Below are positions 52,228-63,356 of a stretch of DNA of 64,000 nucleotides, in pieces. The notes under the pieces were generated by a model. The model did no database searches. It was given only the letters and a program-made list of their open reading frames with translations, and was not told the DNA's origin. Source of the stretch: Eucalyptus grandis. Lineage: Eukaryota; Streptophyta; Magnoliopsida; Myrtales; Myrtaceae. The position numbers and the translations under genes are program-made. Positions within the stretch are counted from its first letter, which is position 1. Each line of letters starts with the position of its first letter. The stretch spans positions 57,492,472 to 57,556,471 of the forward strand of contig NC_052617.1 in assembly GCF_016545825.1 (NCBI RefSeq). Direction: 5' to 3'.

Positions 52228-53039
52228 TCAAACTTTTCTGAGCACAGCCTTAAGGTGGGGCTGAAGACCAGTCATGGCAGTGGCCATTTCAACAACATAA
52301 GACAATTCCCCATTGACCAGCTTGAACACTCGAGTGATGTCTTTCACCTGCCAACAAGAAGAAAGAGGTCGGTAGTTGTGAAAAAAAAAAAATTAAGTTG
52401 TTCCCAGCAATGGGGGGCGGCGGCAGCAGCAGTTCAGTAGTTAAAGATCATCGATGCTTACTAGTCTATTAGCCAAAAGACAACATTTCGGTAGCCTTTC
52501 ATTCTTCAGAGAGGAAATCTACCTTGTATTCGGTCCAAACAAACCAAGCAGGAAAAGGAAGAGTTGCAATACTAGGATTATATAAGGAAAGGAGAATCTA
52601 AGTCGAACCTTGGAGGCGTTGCCCACGAGATCACTCTTAAGGCAGATGACTTTGTGGTCCGCGTCGAAGGTCCCCTTCTGCAATGACGAGAAGAATAAAA
52701 AGGGCGAAGAAAAATAGGGACCGAGGAAGAAGCAGAAAAAAGATGGGCGCGGGAGGGAAGGAGGACCTGGACTTCAACGAGGCCGGTGCTCTGAGCAAGG
52801 ACGACCTCGAGAGAGCCGTCGAGCTTGGGGCGCCAGAAGCCGGACTCGGAATGCATGGGGAGGGAGGTGAGGGGGTTCCAGGTCCGCTGGGAGTAGGCGA
52901 GGACGGGCTTGCGAGGGTCGGGATGACAGAAGGTGAGCTCCTCCGTGTAGGCGAAGGAGTCGATGGTGGGATACAGGCCTCGCCCTTCCCCTCTCCACGT
53001 CCCCACCAGGTACCCAATCCCTTCCACCGCTCCCTGCAT
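52228..53039 (-). CDS. Nitrobindin (THAP4-like heme-binding beta-barrel protein)
   Basis: Three exons on the minus strand (53039-52767, 52677-52609, 52347-52228) join to 153 residues. This is the plant nitrobindin family (Arabidopsis At1g79260), a small cytosolic or nuclear beta-barrel that binds ferric heme and reacts with nitric oxide and peroxynitrite. The hallmark GTWRGEG lies at residues 13-19, ESGFWRP and VVLAQSTGLVEVQ follow, and the C-terminal QPHLKAVLRKV supplies His145, matching the proximal heme ligand of the family. The reading frame upstream of 53039 has no other ATG before an in-frame stop, so this start is the only choice; the protein is slightly shorter at the N terminus than the Arabidopsis form. 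Overlapping frames on both strands at 52637-53393 are shadows of GC-rich exon 1. Confidence 0.93.
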
Positions 53040-54268
53040 TCTTCCTCCTCCTCCTCGTGTTGCCGTCTGGTTTTCTCCGCCGTCCTTGGCTCGCTGCTCT
53101 CGGTCGTCCCTCTCCTCTGGAATTCCGTCGTCTTCATCCGATCCCTAGGACCATCGGGCTCCCTTTCGGGCCCAATGACTGCCGGGGTCCACCGAGGAGA
53201 TATTCCCTCTTTTAAAAATCTGTTATTTCCTCAGCTCGAGTTTAACATTTGCTCTTCGCTATTGACCGTTTATTCCGTTATTTTGATCCCTGAATTAGTG
53301 CATCAAACCCTTCAACCTTTTCATTTCCCTTATCAATCCCTTTTAACTTGCATAACTCCTCTAACCAATCCCTCATATTTCAATTTCGATTAATTAAATA
53401 TGACATAGTTGATTCAAGTATGATATTAAAAAAACTTTTATCCACTGATATATGTAACTAAAAACCCTGAGATCAAGATGATAGCAGAATTTTGATAAGA
53501 CATTTCTCAGCATAAACACATTGCTCGAGCTTCTCCATATTAGATTTGTGCTAGTTTCAATTGGTCTGTCAATATAGTTGAAAGAAGGGTTCTTATTTTT
53601 TTTTTTTAAAAATTTGATGGAACTCTTTGATCTTCTCTTTTCTAAAGTACTAATTGAGTGAAATTAAAAAAAAAAAAAAAAAGAGAGTAAAATTTTCAAG
53701 CAAAAGAGGGATAGAGATTAAAATTTCTACAAAGTTGTTTATGATTAAGTAATACGGTGATAATTCTTTTTTACTAATTTAATGTACTCCTTTCATATAG
53801 ATGTGAGATAATATCGTTCGTTGTAGTTTAAAAATATTTAATGAATGAAAGTATTTGTATAAAACATAAATAACTAGGCAATTTATGGATATTGACTCCT
53901 GTTTAATTATTAAATATATTTATAATATCTCGTCGCGTATTATACATTTACATGATTTATGGTGTACAAATCAAGCAGAGTGTTCATTGTTCATCGATTA
54001 ATAATAATCATGACACTGTTATGTGGATATTACTTATAAAAAGCATTCGAAATGATAAAGAGATTGCCATAAATGGTGATGAGCTGAGGCTACTGTTGAT
54101 GGTGTGTGCGTGCAAAGGGGTCTTCCAGGCATAACCCACCAATCGATCTGAGAGAGAGAGAGAGAGAGAGACAGAGGATCAAACGGCCAAGTGTCCCTGT
54201 GTTTATTTATGCCCGGAAGACCCCTTTGACCATTTCCTTGAACAACGTCGTGACAACTTCCTTTACTC

Positions 54269-54315
<47 letters not shown>

Positions 54316-55349
54316 ATTTATTCTTCTGATTTGTCAAATTATAGCTCTCTCTCCCCCCCTCCTCTTCCAACAATGCCTGGTGTTGTCCTTGATCATTGAA
54401 AAGCGCAGGATGATCCTCCTCGATGTACCATTCAGAGAACTAGCATTAGAAACAGCTCATGGACGATAAACATGCACCTGACATTGTCCTTTCGGTTACA
54501 AACCAACATCTCTCTCTTCCAATAATCCATCCCTCCAAAAAATTTGACCCTCAGTTTGCGCCCCCATAATCATCATGTTACTCGGGTCAGCGTGTTCGTG
54601 TCTGTCGAGATTGAGAAACATAGAGATGCTGGAGCCAGTGCGTTCCTCGGATGGCCTTTCTATTCATTGGTCAGTGTTTCCCATGCGCTTCCTTCATTGG
54701 TTATGTTATTGCTCCGTGCATCATACGCTTGTTTTGGAACCTGATCCACGTGCTTAAGTATTTTATATGCGGCAGGCCTATATCAGCATTCACGGATTAT
54801 CTTAATTGAACAAGTTTTGCCCGACTCCCATGTCCCCACCCTGCGTCAATAGACGTGCCTGCCACCCAATCCTCCCCGTTGATGGAGACCGCTGTAGATG
54901 TTGGTCTCTCCTTTATTTGAGACAGAGATGCATCCAATAAATTTTGATTTGATACCATGGCAAATGCGAGTCATAGTTTGCAATTCCAAGCATTCCTGGA
55001 ATAACGATCAGAAGCTTCCTTTTCTTTTTTCAAAGACGAAAAATGTGATTTTGTCCAAATAAAACCTGCCCTCCTCAAGTGAATTCGACATCATTTCAGC
55101 ACGAGTTCACAGGCTCTGTTTTCCCTCCTTTTAGTGCAGAAATGTTGTGATGGATAGAGTTTCGATCGCCAGATTCCCGTTGGTGCATGAATCGTGAAAA
55201 GGTGAGGCATGCCTGATCTCATCTCCCAATCTGATTTCGATCCACTTTGTTCCAATTTAATATGAATTGTAGCGATTGTATCTCTAAAGATGAATGTGCA
55301 TCCTATATGATTGATAAGGAGCGCACATAAGCCAAGCAAACCTGAAGTT
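53040..55349. other. Divergent nitrobindin/AGC kinase intergenic region
   Basis: Near 53040-53200 is the C/T-rich 5' region of the nitrobindin gene. 53400-53960 is AT-rich. 54113-54228 forms an inverted repeat (listed separately). A (CT)n microsatellite covers 54276-54312. The rest, up to the kinase ATG, probably contains its promoter and 5' UTR. No further gene is supported. Confidence 0.5.
54113..54228. repeat. 22-bp near-perfect inverted repeat around a (GA)n loop
   Basis: The left arm 54113-54134 (CAAAGGGGTCTTCC...) is the reverse complement of the right arm 54207-54228 (...GGAAGACCCCTTTG), with one mismatch in 22 bp. The 72-bp loop holds a (GA)n microsatellite (54150-54171). ATGGT/ACCAT just outside both arms extends the complementarity with a small gap. 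It could be a short fold-back element or a transcribed hairpin. Confidence 0.8.
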
Positions 55350-57480
55350 ATGGACTCAATCCCCAAGAATGATACAAACGGATGGTACGGCATGCCCGGC
55401 GACCCCAAAAAGCCAGATCAAACAGCCAAAGATGTCTCCAAGTCTACAGCTGATTCGCCTGCTAAACCTGCAAAGTCTGATCCATTTCCCAAAGATTGTG
55501 AAGTTGGATTGAGAAAAGTTGAACGGGATAACAAGAACAATGCAACCGTTGATGGACTCCCCATTTGCCGGCAGCAGATTCCAGGCCTAACAAGAATGCA
55601 TGCCAATAATCATGACCACAATGAAATTCCAACAGCTTCATCTGCAGCGACATTGACAAGTAGACCACTCACACTGATGACGCTGCAACCGCAACCAAAT
55701 ACAAAGAACTGCAATAGCCAGCAGGGATCGAGCCGTTCTAACAGCTTGGAGAGCTCGGGTGTGATGCTGAGGCCCCACACAGGTGGGGATGTTCGATGGG
55801 AGGCCATCAATATGGTGCCCAAGGGAGGTCCTAAACTTGGTATGAGCAACTTTCGGCTCCTGAAACGCATAGGATATGGGGACATAGGAAGCGTGTATCT
55901 CGTGGAGCTCCGAGGATCCAACACTCACTTTGCAATGAAAGTGATGGACAAGTCATCCCTTGCCAGCAGAAACAAACTCCAGCGAGCTCAGACCGAAAGG
56001 GAGATACTCGGGCTCCTCGACCACCCATTCCTGCCCACTCTTTATTCTTACTTCGAGACCGAAAAGTTCTATTGCTTGGTCATGGAGTTCTGCAGCGGAG
56101 GAAATCTGCATTCCCTCCGTCAAAAGCAACAAAACAAGCGTTTCACGGAAGAAGCTGCGAGGTTCGGTACATTTCTTTCCTTCATTCAAGTTAATTAACC
56201 AGCTTTGTGACTAAATGCTGCTTCCTTTCTCCAAAATCTTATCTTTAATTCAACAAGCAGTGCTTACCATTCTGTGATAGATCATCAATTTATCAGATCT
56301 CCATGAGCGAGCACCTAACGAATTACTCATAAGAAACATCCTAATTTCAGGATAACGATCCATCTTTTCTCTAAACTGTGATAAACCAAATAGATAGATT
56401 AAGGTTTTGTGGCTCAGAAAATCTGCTGTACCTAAATTCTAGGATATCTAGACATATTTTTAGGAAGATGGAAATCTGAAGGGTGATCAATGGACCCCAG
56501 CATACTTCTAAAGTTAGTAATGTGTGTCAATCGATTAACTGGTTAATTGTAACAGGTTTTATGCGTCGGAGGTGCTGTTGGCGCTGGAGTACCTGCACAT
56601 GCTAGGTATTGTATACAGGGATCTGAAGCCAGAGAACGTGCTGGTGAGAGACGAAGGGCATATAATGCTTTCAGACTTTGACTTATCGCTACGGTGCTCG
56701 GTCAGCCCAACACTAGTGAAGTCCTCATCGGTACATGTAGGTGGCGGCGGCGGCAGCAGCAGCAGCAGCAGCAGCAACGGTCTTTCGTCTGGGGCCATTT
56801 TGGATGATGAGTTTGCGGTGCACGGTTGCATGCAGCCATCCAACTTTCTGCCTCGGATATTGCCCGGGAAGAAGAACCGCAAGTCTAAATCGGACTTCGG
56901 GGTGATGATGGGTGGAGGAGGGCCGCAGTCCCAATTGCCCGAGCTGATGGCGGAGCCAACCAACGTGAGGTCCATGTCCTTCGTGGGGACCCATGAGTAT
57001 CTGGCTCCGGAGATCGTCCGTGGAGAAGGACATGGGAGTGCGGTAGATTGGTGGACGTTCGGCATATTCTTGTATGAGCTGCTGCATGGCACCACTCCTT
57101 TCAAGGGCTCGGGCAACCGGGCCACTCTCTTCAACGTGGTGGGGCAACCCTTGAGATTCCCAGAGACCCCACAGGTGAGCTTCATGGCGCGGGACTTGAT
57201 ACGAGGCCTCCTAGTCAAGGAGCCCCACAAGCGCATTGCCTACAAAAGAGGTGCCACTGAGATCAAGCAACACCCGTTCTTCGAAGGAGTGAATTGGGCC
57301 CTGGTGAGGAGTGCACCCCCTCCCCACGTACCTGATCCCGTTGACTTCTCCCAGTTTGCTGTTAAAGATCCAAAGGTAGAACACGCCAAGAAGAAGACGA
57401 TCACTGATAACAATACTACTCTTTATCAGAAAGACGACAATCCTAGTGACTCTTCTTACATAGAGTTCGAATACTTCTAA
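55350..57480 (+). CDS. AGC VIIIa protein kinase, AGC1.5/AGC1.7-like
   Basis: Two exons (55350-56161 and 56556-57480) encode 578 residues of a plant AGC serine/threonine kinase. Arabidopsis AGC1.5 and AGC1.7 act in polar growth of pollen tubes. An in-frame TGA lies at 55308-55310, and the ATG at 55350 is the first after it. The N-terminal 165 residues are low-complexity. The kinase domain shows the glycine loop [12 protein letters not shown] (174-185), Lys197 in FAMKVMD, alpha-C Glu216, catalytic YRDLKPEN (Asp293), and DFD (311-313) in place of DFG, the signature of plant group VIII. A roughly 90-residue insertion separates DFD from [10 protein letters not shown] (about 414-423); it carries a Gly5-Ser7 run coded by GGC/AGC repeats and a basic KKNRKSKS patch. 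The protein ends FEYF, a PIF-type motif expected to dock PDK1. All catalytic residues are intact. Confidence 0.95.
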
Positions 57481-58813
57481 CAATCATGGACAATGGTGGA
57501 TAAATTTATCGCCAACGTTTGATGTATACATGAATAGAACTAAAGGTTTTGCAGTTTGAGTACCGTGGCACCTCTCTCTCTCTCTCTCTCGCACTAGAAG
57601 GAAGGTGCGAGGGTGGAATTGGGCTGAGTCACCAGTGCGCTTTGCTCTGCAGCTAGAGAAAGCTTGACACCATGTTCCCCTGGTCATGTGATATGTTTAA
57701 CTTGTGTTGTTTGGGATTTGAATTCCTCAGTTCAGTTGCCCCCAACAGCAGGGAACTGCCGACATAAGGACAACGGTGTGTGGCCGTAGCAGTCCTACTG
57801 ACTGGGAAATTTTCCGGTCAGGTTACCGGAAAGGACGTCTAGTAACGACCTGAAGTGATGTCTTGGGCAGAGTTTTATAGGAATTATTAAGGCAGCTTTA
57901 TGAGCTCAGTTTATGTAGCTTTCTTTTTTGAAGGCTTCTTCTCTCCAATAATCTAAGGTTGTACAATGTAGGGGTGATGGATTTTATGGTGAGCCAGCTC
58001 CCACCTTGAAATCTAGAGCCTAACCAGTTAGGATTGGTTTCCGCATTGGTTTTAGGTTTAATTTAGGAACTGGCCGAGTTAACATCTCAACTAATTCTTA
58101 CAAAATGATAAATTTCCTCTACTCACTTGGATTTGCGTAGGCAATCATTTGACGCTCTTGTTGATGGTATTGAGTATTGAGAAAAGCCATATACAAGCTC
58201 CTGAATATCTTCGGCCAGGGAGTGTTTTTGTCAATAGAGGAGATAAAAATGCCTTGTGTTTTCCCTACTCTTCTTTATCCCATCTTTCGCTACTTGCCAC
58301 GGCTATCCATCCATGTTGTCAGGGACTACTAAGATGGAGATAAAAAAGAAGTTTTCTTTTTTTTTCTTTAAGATCAATGTAGGTGCTTTTAAAAGATTGG
58401 GTTGAGCATGTGTCCGCTGCATTGCCAACTAAACTAGATTGACTCCTCGATGCACCCTGTATCTCTTATAAAGTTCGTCTAGAGCTTCAGAGAGGTGCGG
58501 TTCTACCCTAGACAGCCGGCTCCCAGGTACACAAGATTGTGCCTACATTTTGATGTAGGATCAGCTACTGGGGATGTACATGCTACATACACACCAATAC
58601 CACAATACCATCCACGGAGGTAGGTGAAATATTCCAACACAGAAAAGCCAAATGTCGAATTGCAATACATGCCAGCATACCTGCATTTCATTATAGGATC
58701 AGCTGCAAGGCTTTCTACAGCGTGCGACAGGGACGGGATAAGGAAGAGGGGGCACCCGAGGCAGGAGAATCAGTCAATCGAGTTAAAGAAGTTTGACTTC
58801 AAATACAATCGAA
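57481..58813. other. Kinase 3' flank and DUF212 gene promoter region
   Basis: A (CT)n run at 57572-57590 sits in the probable kinase 3' UTR. Further on the sequence is unremarkable spacer up to the start codon of the next gene; no other gene is supported. Confidence 0.5.
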
Positions 58814-61800
58814 ATGGCGGGGAGGTGCTGGAACTCGACCATCTGGTACGCCTGCCCCTGCGCCTCTCCCTCTCCTTCTCCTTCTCGCAACTTGGTCGTC
58901 CGCTCCAAAGTCGGATTCTTCCAAGATATCGCCGAAATCGCCCACAACAAAGTCAGCCCTCACCCCTCACCCTTCTCTCTCTCTCTCTCTCTCTCTCTGG
59001 CTAATAAGTCTGATCGAGGCTTACTGCGACTTGGTAGGTGCTCATCGCAGCTGGTGTATCGACGGCCATCGGGCAGCTGTCCAAGCCCTTCACATCGCCG
59101 GAGGGAGATGCCAAGCATTTCGATTTCAGAGTCGCCTTTCGTTCCGGTGGTTTCCCTTCCTCCCACTCCGCCGTGAGTCCTTTCCCTTTCCCTTTCCCTT
59201 GTGAATTGGTAGTATATCATATGTGGCGTCGACTCCCCTCATTCCGTCTCTTTGATTTGTCTTCCATAGGCAGTTGTGGCCACCGCTACCTCCCTTTCTT
59301 TCGAGAGGTAACCCCCCCGCTTTCTCCATTCAGATTCTCGGGATATGATTGATGGTTTGAATGTTTTCCCTAAAGCCCCCTGCGTCGCCCTTCCTGATTT
59401 CAGGCGGCGCCTGGTGTTTCCCCATAACAAAAACCTTAACTTGAGCCTCGTGACGGCAATTTCCCATCTCCCTTCGCTCTCCACCTAGTTTGGGTATTGA
59501 CTGTCCGGATAAGATTAGCTGATGTCTGGTCTCGAGGGAATGTGTAGCGCGTGTCTTTTCTTCTCGGGCGTTTTCTGCTTTTTTTCGTGAGGTTCACATT
59601 CTTTTCTACCTTCCCTTTTGGCAGGGGGTTCTCAGATTCAATCTTTGGACTCTCGGTTGTGTATGCTGCACTTGTCATGTATGATTCCCAGGTAATCTTC
59701 TTCTTTTTATTTCTTTATCTAGTTTTTGTTTTTTCATATCATTCTTGCCTTGGTGCTTCTGAATTCTTCTTATCCTTCCAGATTGATGTTTCAAAGCGGG
59801 CTACTAACTCCTTTAATCTGGCCTATTTTGTACACCTCGCATATAACTGTTCCATTTGAAGAGAATACCTCCTTTTGTTAGTTCTCTGAGGATTCATAAT
59901 AAGAAGAATTAAGGATGTGTGGCATTTGGTAGCAAACTGTATGTTGGTCCTCTGTTCCAGTTTTAACTGTTTCTTGCGAGGTGGCTTATTATGCTTTTGT
60001 GAAAAATTACCACCCTGTATGTATTTTCATCATGTATTCTATTAAGGTAGACAACCTTCAGATTTGGCACACAAATAAAATCGTTACCTCACCTTCCTTT
60101 GTTAATGTGATTTATCCACTGACGGCTGAAAGGTTGAGAGGAATTGTCCCTGTATAGTTGTAGCTTCTTTCTGCTCCCACTTCTTGCACAAACTAGAGTG
60201 TATTTCTGTTCATCTTTTTACTTAAGTGGTCTCCTTAAAAGGACTGCATGGTCTGGTTTGGCTTCCTCCAGCCTTTTCTCCTTTCTAACTCAATTTGGTG
60301 GTTCTGACCAAAAAAGAAAAAGAAAACTCAATTTGGTGGTTCTATCTTCCATCTGAGACATTCATTGCTTGATCATGTGCTTAATGCCTCTGAATGCTAA
60401 TCATGCGCTGACTCCGTCGCCTGTTTAAAAGACTATTGCTCCTATGAAACTTCCCTACAGTTGATTAGCTCAATAGCTGAATATTGATCACTTGATTGGT
60501 TGTCATATCAGAAGCCTTAAGCACCTCCTCACCTCCTTTGGTATCCTAGCTGACAGAGAGGTGGGGTAGAGGATGATCTGATCAGATGCTATTCAGGTCT
60601 GTAAGTACCTGGCTAGGAACAATGCCTGTGAACTGTACGCCTAACAAGTATATCTGAGCAGTAGCTTGAGACTTAGGCTGTAAAAATGTAGCCAAGGAAT
60701 CAAAGGATTTTCAAAGAAAAGATTAAAAATCTCTATTCATCAGACAGAAGCTTCCAAACTTAGGGTTGCAAGAAAGAAATTGCAGCATGTAACTCAATAG
60801 CAAAAAGTTGCTCAATAATGGAATTTAATGACTCAACCAATGAGTTATCCATTTGAAATGCATATAATTGAGAACTTTTCTTAGTCCTAATCCAAGTTAA
60901 AGTAGGAAAATCTTAATTAGAAAGACTAATATCCTAATTCAAATGCCATTGCCCCAATTCTCCATCAAGAAGCTCGCAGTTTTTCATTCAGCAGCCCTTA
61001 TTATAATTACTAGCTGCATTCCCCTCTTCAACACCTAATAAGAGGAATAAAATGGGTGGCCCCGGAATTGCACTTATCAAATTTTCACTTGACGAAGATT
61101 TTAGTAATTTAATTGTTATGGCATGCAGCCTTTTTTTTTTTTTTTATATGAGATATCACTTGGAATTTTGATGCTATTCTTAATGATTCTCCCCTAGACC
61201 TCAGCAGAATTCACTGTGCCACTCTACATCCAGACAACAAGCAGATAGGAACTCCATTGCTGTGTGCTGTTCTATTTCTGTCCCCACATCTTCTAAAAGC
61301 ATTTCTTTACTTCCGTCACATTAGCCTTGTCTATAATTTAGCAATTATCTCTGCCCTGTATTTGTTAGTTCAGCAATATGGACATCATATATCATAACTC
61401 ATTTATCGGCAAGAAATAAAAATTGTCATCAGTGGCTATTAAAAAGGATGGGAATGAATAGCAACTAGGCATATATTATAGCTTTATATGTTAGTCTATT
61501 GGACTAAGCCCCTCAAAAGAATGCTGCAGAAACAACGTCCTGTCTAAAAGCAAAGCCAGTGAATTTGAGAATACTTGTCTGCCAATGGACACAGATTCAA
61601 TGTGACAGTGAAGTCAAAGTTCATGATTTGTCTACTAAAAATAATTTTTAGTTCCCGCTCGTGGTTGTCTTGGGATTGAGTTGCCATGAAGTGATATAAG
61701 ACTATAGAGAGGAATCAGAGGATCAGACTCACAGGATGCCTAGATTTAGACATTGAAGGACTTCGGATTCCCAGGAAAAAGCTGGAGTTGTCCAACTCTT

Positions 61801-62490
61801 GTCAATTGTAGTCTCGTTGCTTTTGTATTTGCTGCATGACTTAATGGTTTTGGACTGCGGAACTTCTTAATATCATAGAGGTCAACCTGTTCGTGGTCTA
61901 AACCCTTTTAGGGTTCATGACATTTGAAAATTTATGACAAGGAAGTAAGGAGGCACCACTGTTTTTTTAGACCGGTGACCCACTTGTAAGAGTACAGTAA
62001 TTATTAGTCTTGTGTTTCCTTGTAAAGGCTGGGGATGATAATTCTTGTGACGATTGTTTATGGTAGGTATCTGTAATCAGCTGCATACGTTGTAGCAATG
62101 TAGATCAAATATTCTGTGGTTTGGTTGGCTAAATTGGGGAATCTTCCACTGGGTTTTCTCGTGTTGTATGTGCAGGGCGTAAGGAGAGAAGTGGGGAAAC
62201 ATGCCAAGGTGATGAATGGAGCTCTGCTCAAGAAAGCACGGGTGAAATCTCCATCCGTGGAGAGTGACACAGTGGGAAAGCCATCTTCGTTACCCATCAA
62301 TTCGGGTCAAAGCAGCCAGTTCCCGAGCAAACTACAATTACGAATGGGTGATGATGGGGAAAATATATCTGGTATAGTTGGAGAGGGTGGAACCAGGCTG
62401 AAAGAATCGGTTGGGCACACGGAGGTGGAAGTTTTAGCCGGTGCTGTATTGGGCTTTGTGGTCAGCATGGTTGTAAATACCTTGATGTAG
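58814..62490 (+). CDS. Divergent PAP2 / DUF212 family membrane protein
   Basis: Five exons (58814-58951, 59038-59172, 59270-59307, 59625-59691, 62176-62490) give 230 residues. The family is annotated as acid phosphatase/vanadium-dependent haloperoxidase-related (DUF212). Its signature is visible as FRSGGFPSSHSA followed by a hydrophobic stretch, SIFGLSVVYAALVMYDSQGVRREVGKHA, and a closing hydrophobic helix (EVLAGAVLGFVVSMVVNTLM). Several membrane helices are expected. The SSHSA segment resembles one PAP2 active-site motif, but the rest of the PAP2 triad is not evident, so activity is unproven. Residues 17-25 (ASPSPSPSR) are low-complexity and Ser/Pro-rich. A (CT)n run (58975-58998) lies in intron 1. 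Confidence 0.9.
59692..62175 (+). other. 2.5-kb last intron of the DUF212 gene
   Basis: This intron is far longer than the other three of this gene (86-317 bp). It has scattered short frames and a T tract at 61132-61145, but no transposon termini or protein similarity that I can recognise. Confidence 0.55.
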
Positions 62491-63086
62491 TATTAGTTTT
62501 TTCTACTATGCCTGCATTTTTTTCGTCCTTCCTCCTTAAGTTTGGACTGGAAACGAGATTTGAGTCCCAGGATCATGTGTTTCCTTGGCGACTCCTTTAA
62601 TTCGTTATTCTTCTTAGTGATTGCAAAACAATTGCGGGAATAATACGATAAGAAAATAAGTAATGGATCACCCTTTTCTTTATGGCAACAGAGTATTGTT
62701 TTGCTTCTCCATTTCCCAGCAACAAAATTCCCATCTCAAACCCCATGGCCGAGCATGACGGTGTACAGAATAACGAACTTCCATAGGCCCCTTCCTCAGG
62801 GGGGCAGGGCCCAGTAAAGTGGAGGAGCCCCACTGTAGCGGGCCCAGCCAGCCCAGATTGCCATCACCGATCCCTTTTCCCGTTCAAAGCGTGAGCTTGT
62901 GACGTGGCGGTGGATGAGGTGCTGAGCTGTCGGGATGGGGGGGCACGTGGTTGCAATTGGGGAAGCTTAGGGCGCCTCGGCTTCCACGTGGACGACTCCT
63001 CGGGTGTCCCCGCTCCTCTGGTCCTTCCTATTTCAGTGCTGATCCGCTGAGGGAAGAAGGATCGATCTGTGGGTAAGAAGGAAAAG
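62491..63086. other. Spacer between the DUF212 and PM41-like genes
   Basis: The left half is DUF212 3' flank. The right half (from about 62740) is GC-richer and holds ABRE motifs upstream of the seed-maturation gene. No other gene is supported. Confidence 0.5.
62902..62991 (+). promoter_or_regulatory. ABRE/G-box cluster upstream of the PM41-like gene
   Basis: Three ACGTG cores occur within 90 bp: ACGTGGC (62902-62908), CACGTGG (62944-62950) and the palindrome CCACGTGG (62984-62991), ending about 95 bp before the start codon. ACGTGGC-type elements bind ABI5/AREB bZIP factors, so induction by ABA or during seed maturation is likely. Confidence 0.7.
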
Positions 63087-63356
63087 ATGTCAGGAGCGCA
63101 GGGGGCAGAGCCCAAGGAGTCGAAGACGGCGACGACGTACGAGTCGGTGGAGGGAGGGGAGAACAGGACGAGGACGGACATTCGCATGCCTCAGGACCAG
63201 GGCGGCATTCAGGTGGACATGCTGCAGGAGAAGGTCCCCGATGCCACCGGGTACGGCGGCCCCGTCTTTGGTGCTGGTGCTGCCGCCAGTAAAACCAAGG
63301 ATGAGGAGGCGGAGGACAAGCAGAAGCTCGACTTAGGCGTCACTGGCACCGGATGA
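63087..63356 (+). CDS. Small seed-maturation protein, PM41-like
   Basis: The single exon encodes 89 residues starting MSGAQGAEPKESKTATTYES and ending LDLGVTGTG. It is hydrophilic, rich in Gly, Glu, Lys and Asp, and lacks cysteine and hydrophobic stretches, as in LEA-type disordered proteins. The motifs TATTYESVEGGENRT, LQEKV and GGPVFGAG followed by the GVTGTG tail recall the soybean PM41/Arabidopsis At2g21820 seed-maturation family. Its molecular role is unknown but is presumed to be desiccation protection. The start at 63087 is the first ATG in the frame, and ABRE motifs lie upstream. The family name is from memory, so I am less sure of it than of the gene itself. Confidence 0.8.
   Translation: MSGAQGAEPKESKTATTYESVEGGENRTRTDIRMPQDQGGIQVDMLQEKVPDATGYGGPVFGAGAAASKTKDEEAEDKQKLDLGVTGTG

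Noticed and set aside
52637..53393. Overlapping frames of 166 and 236 codons on both strands
   Set aside because: They are other-frame readings of the GC-rich first exon and 5' UTR of the nitrobindin gene; the nitrobindin frame is clearly the coding one.
55311..55349. Extension of the AGC kinase frame upstream of its ATG
   Set aside because: The extension would begin at TTG directly after an in-frame TGA; the first ATG is at 55350.
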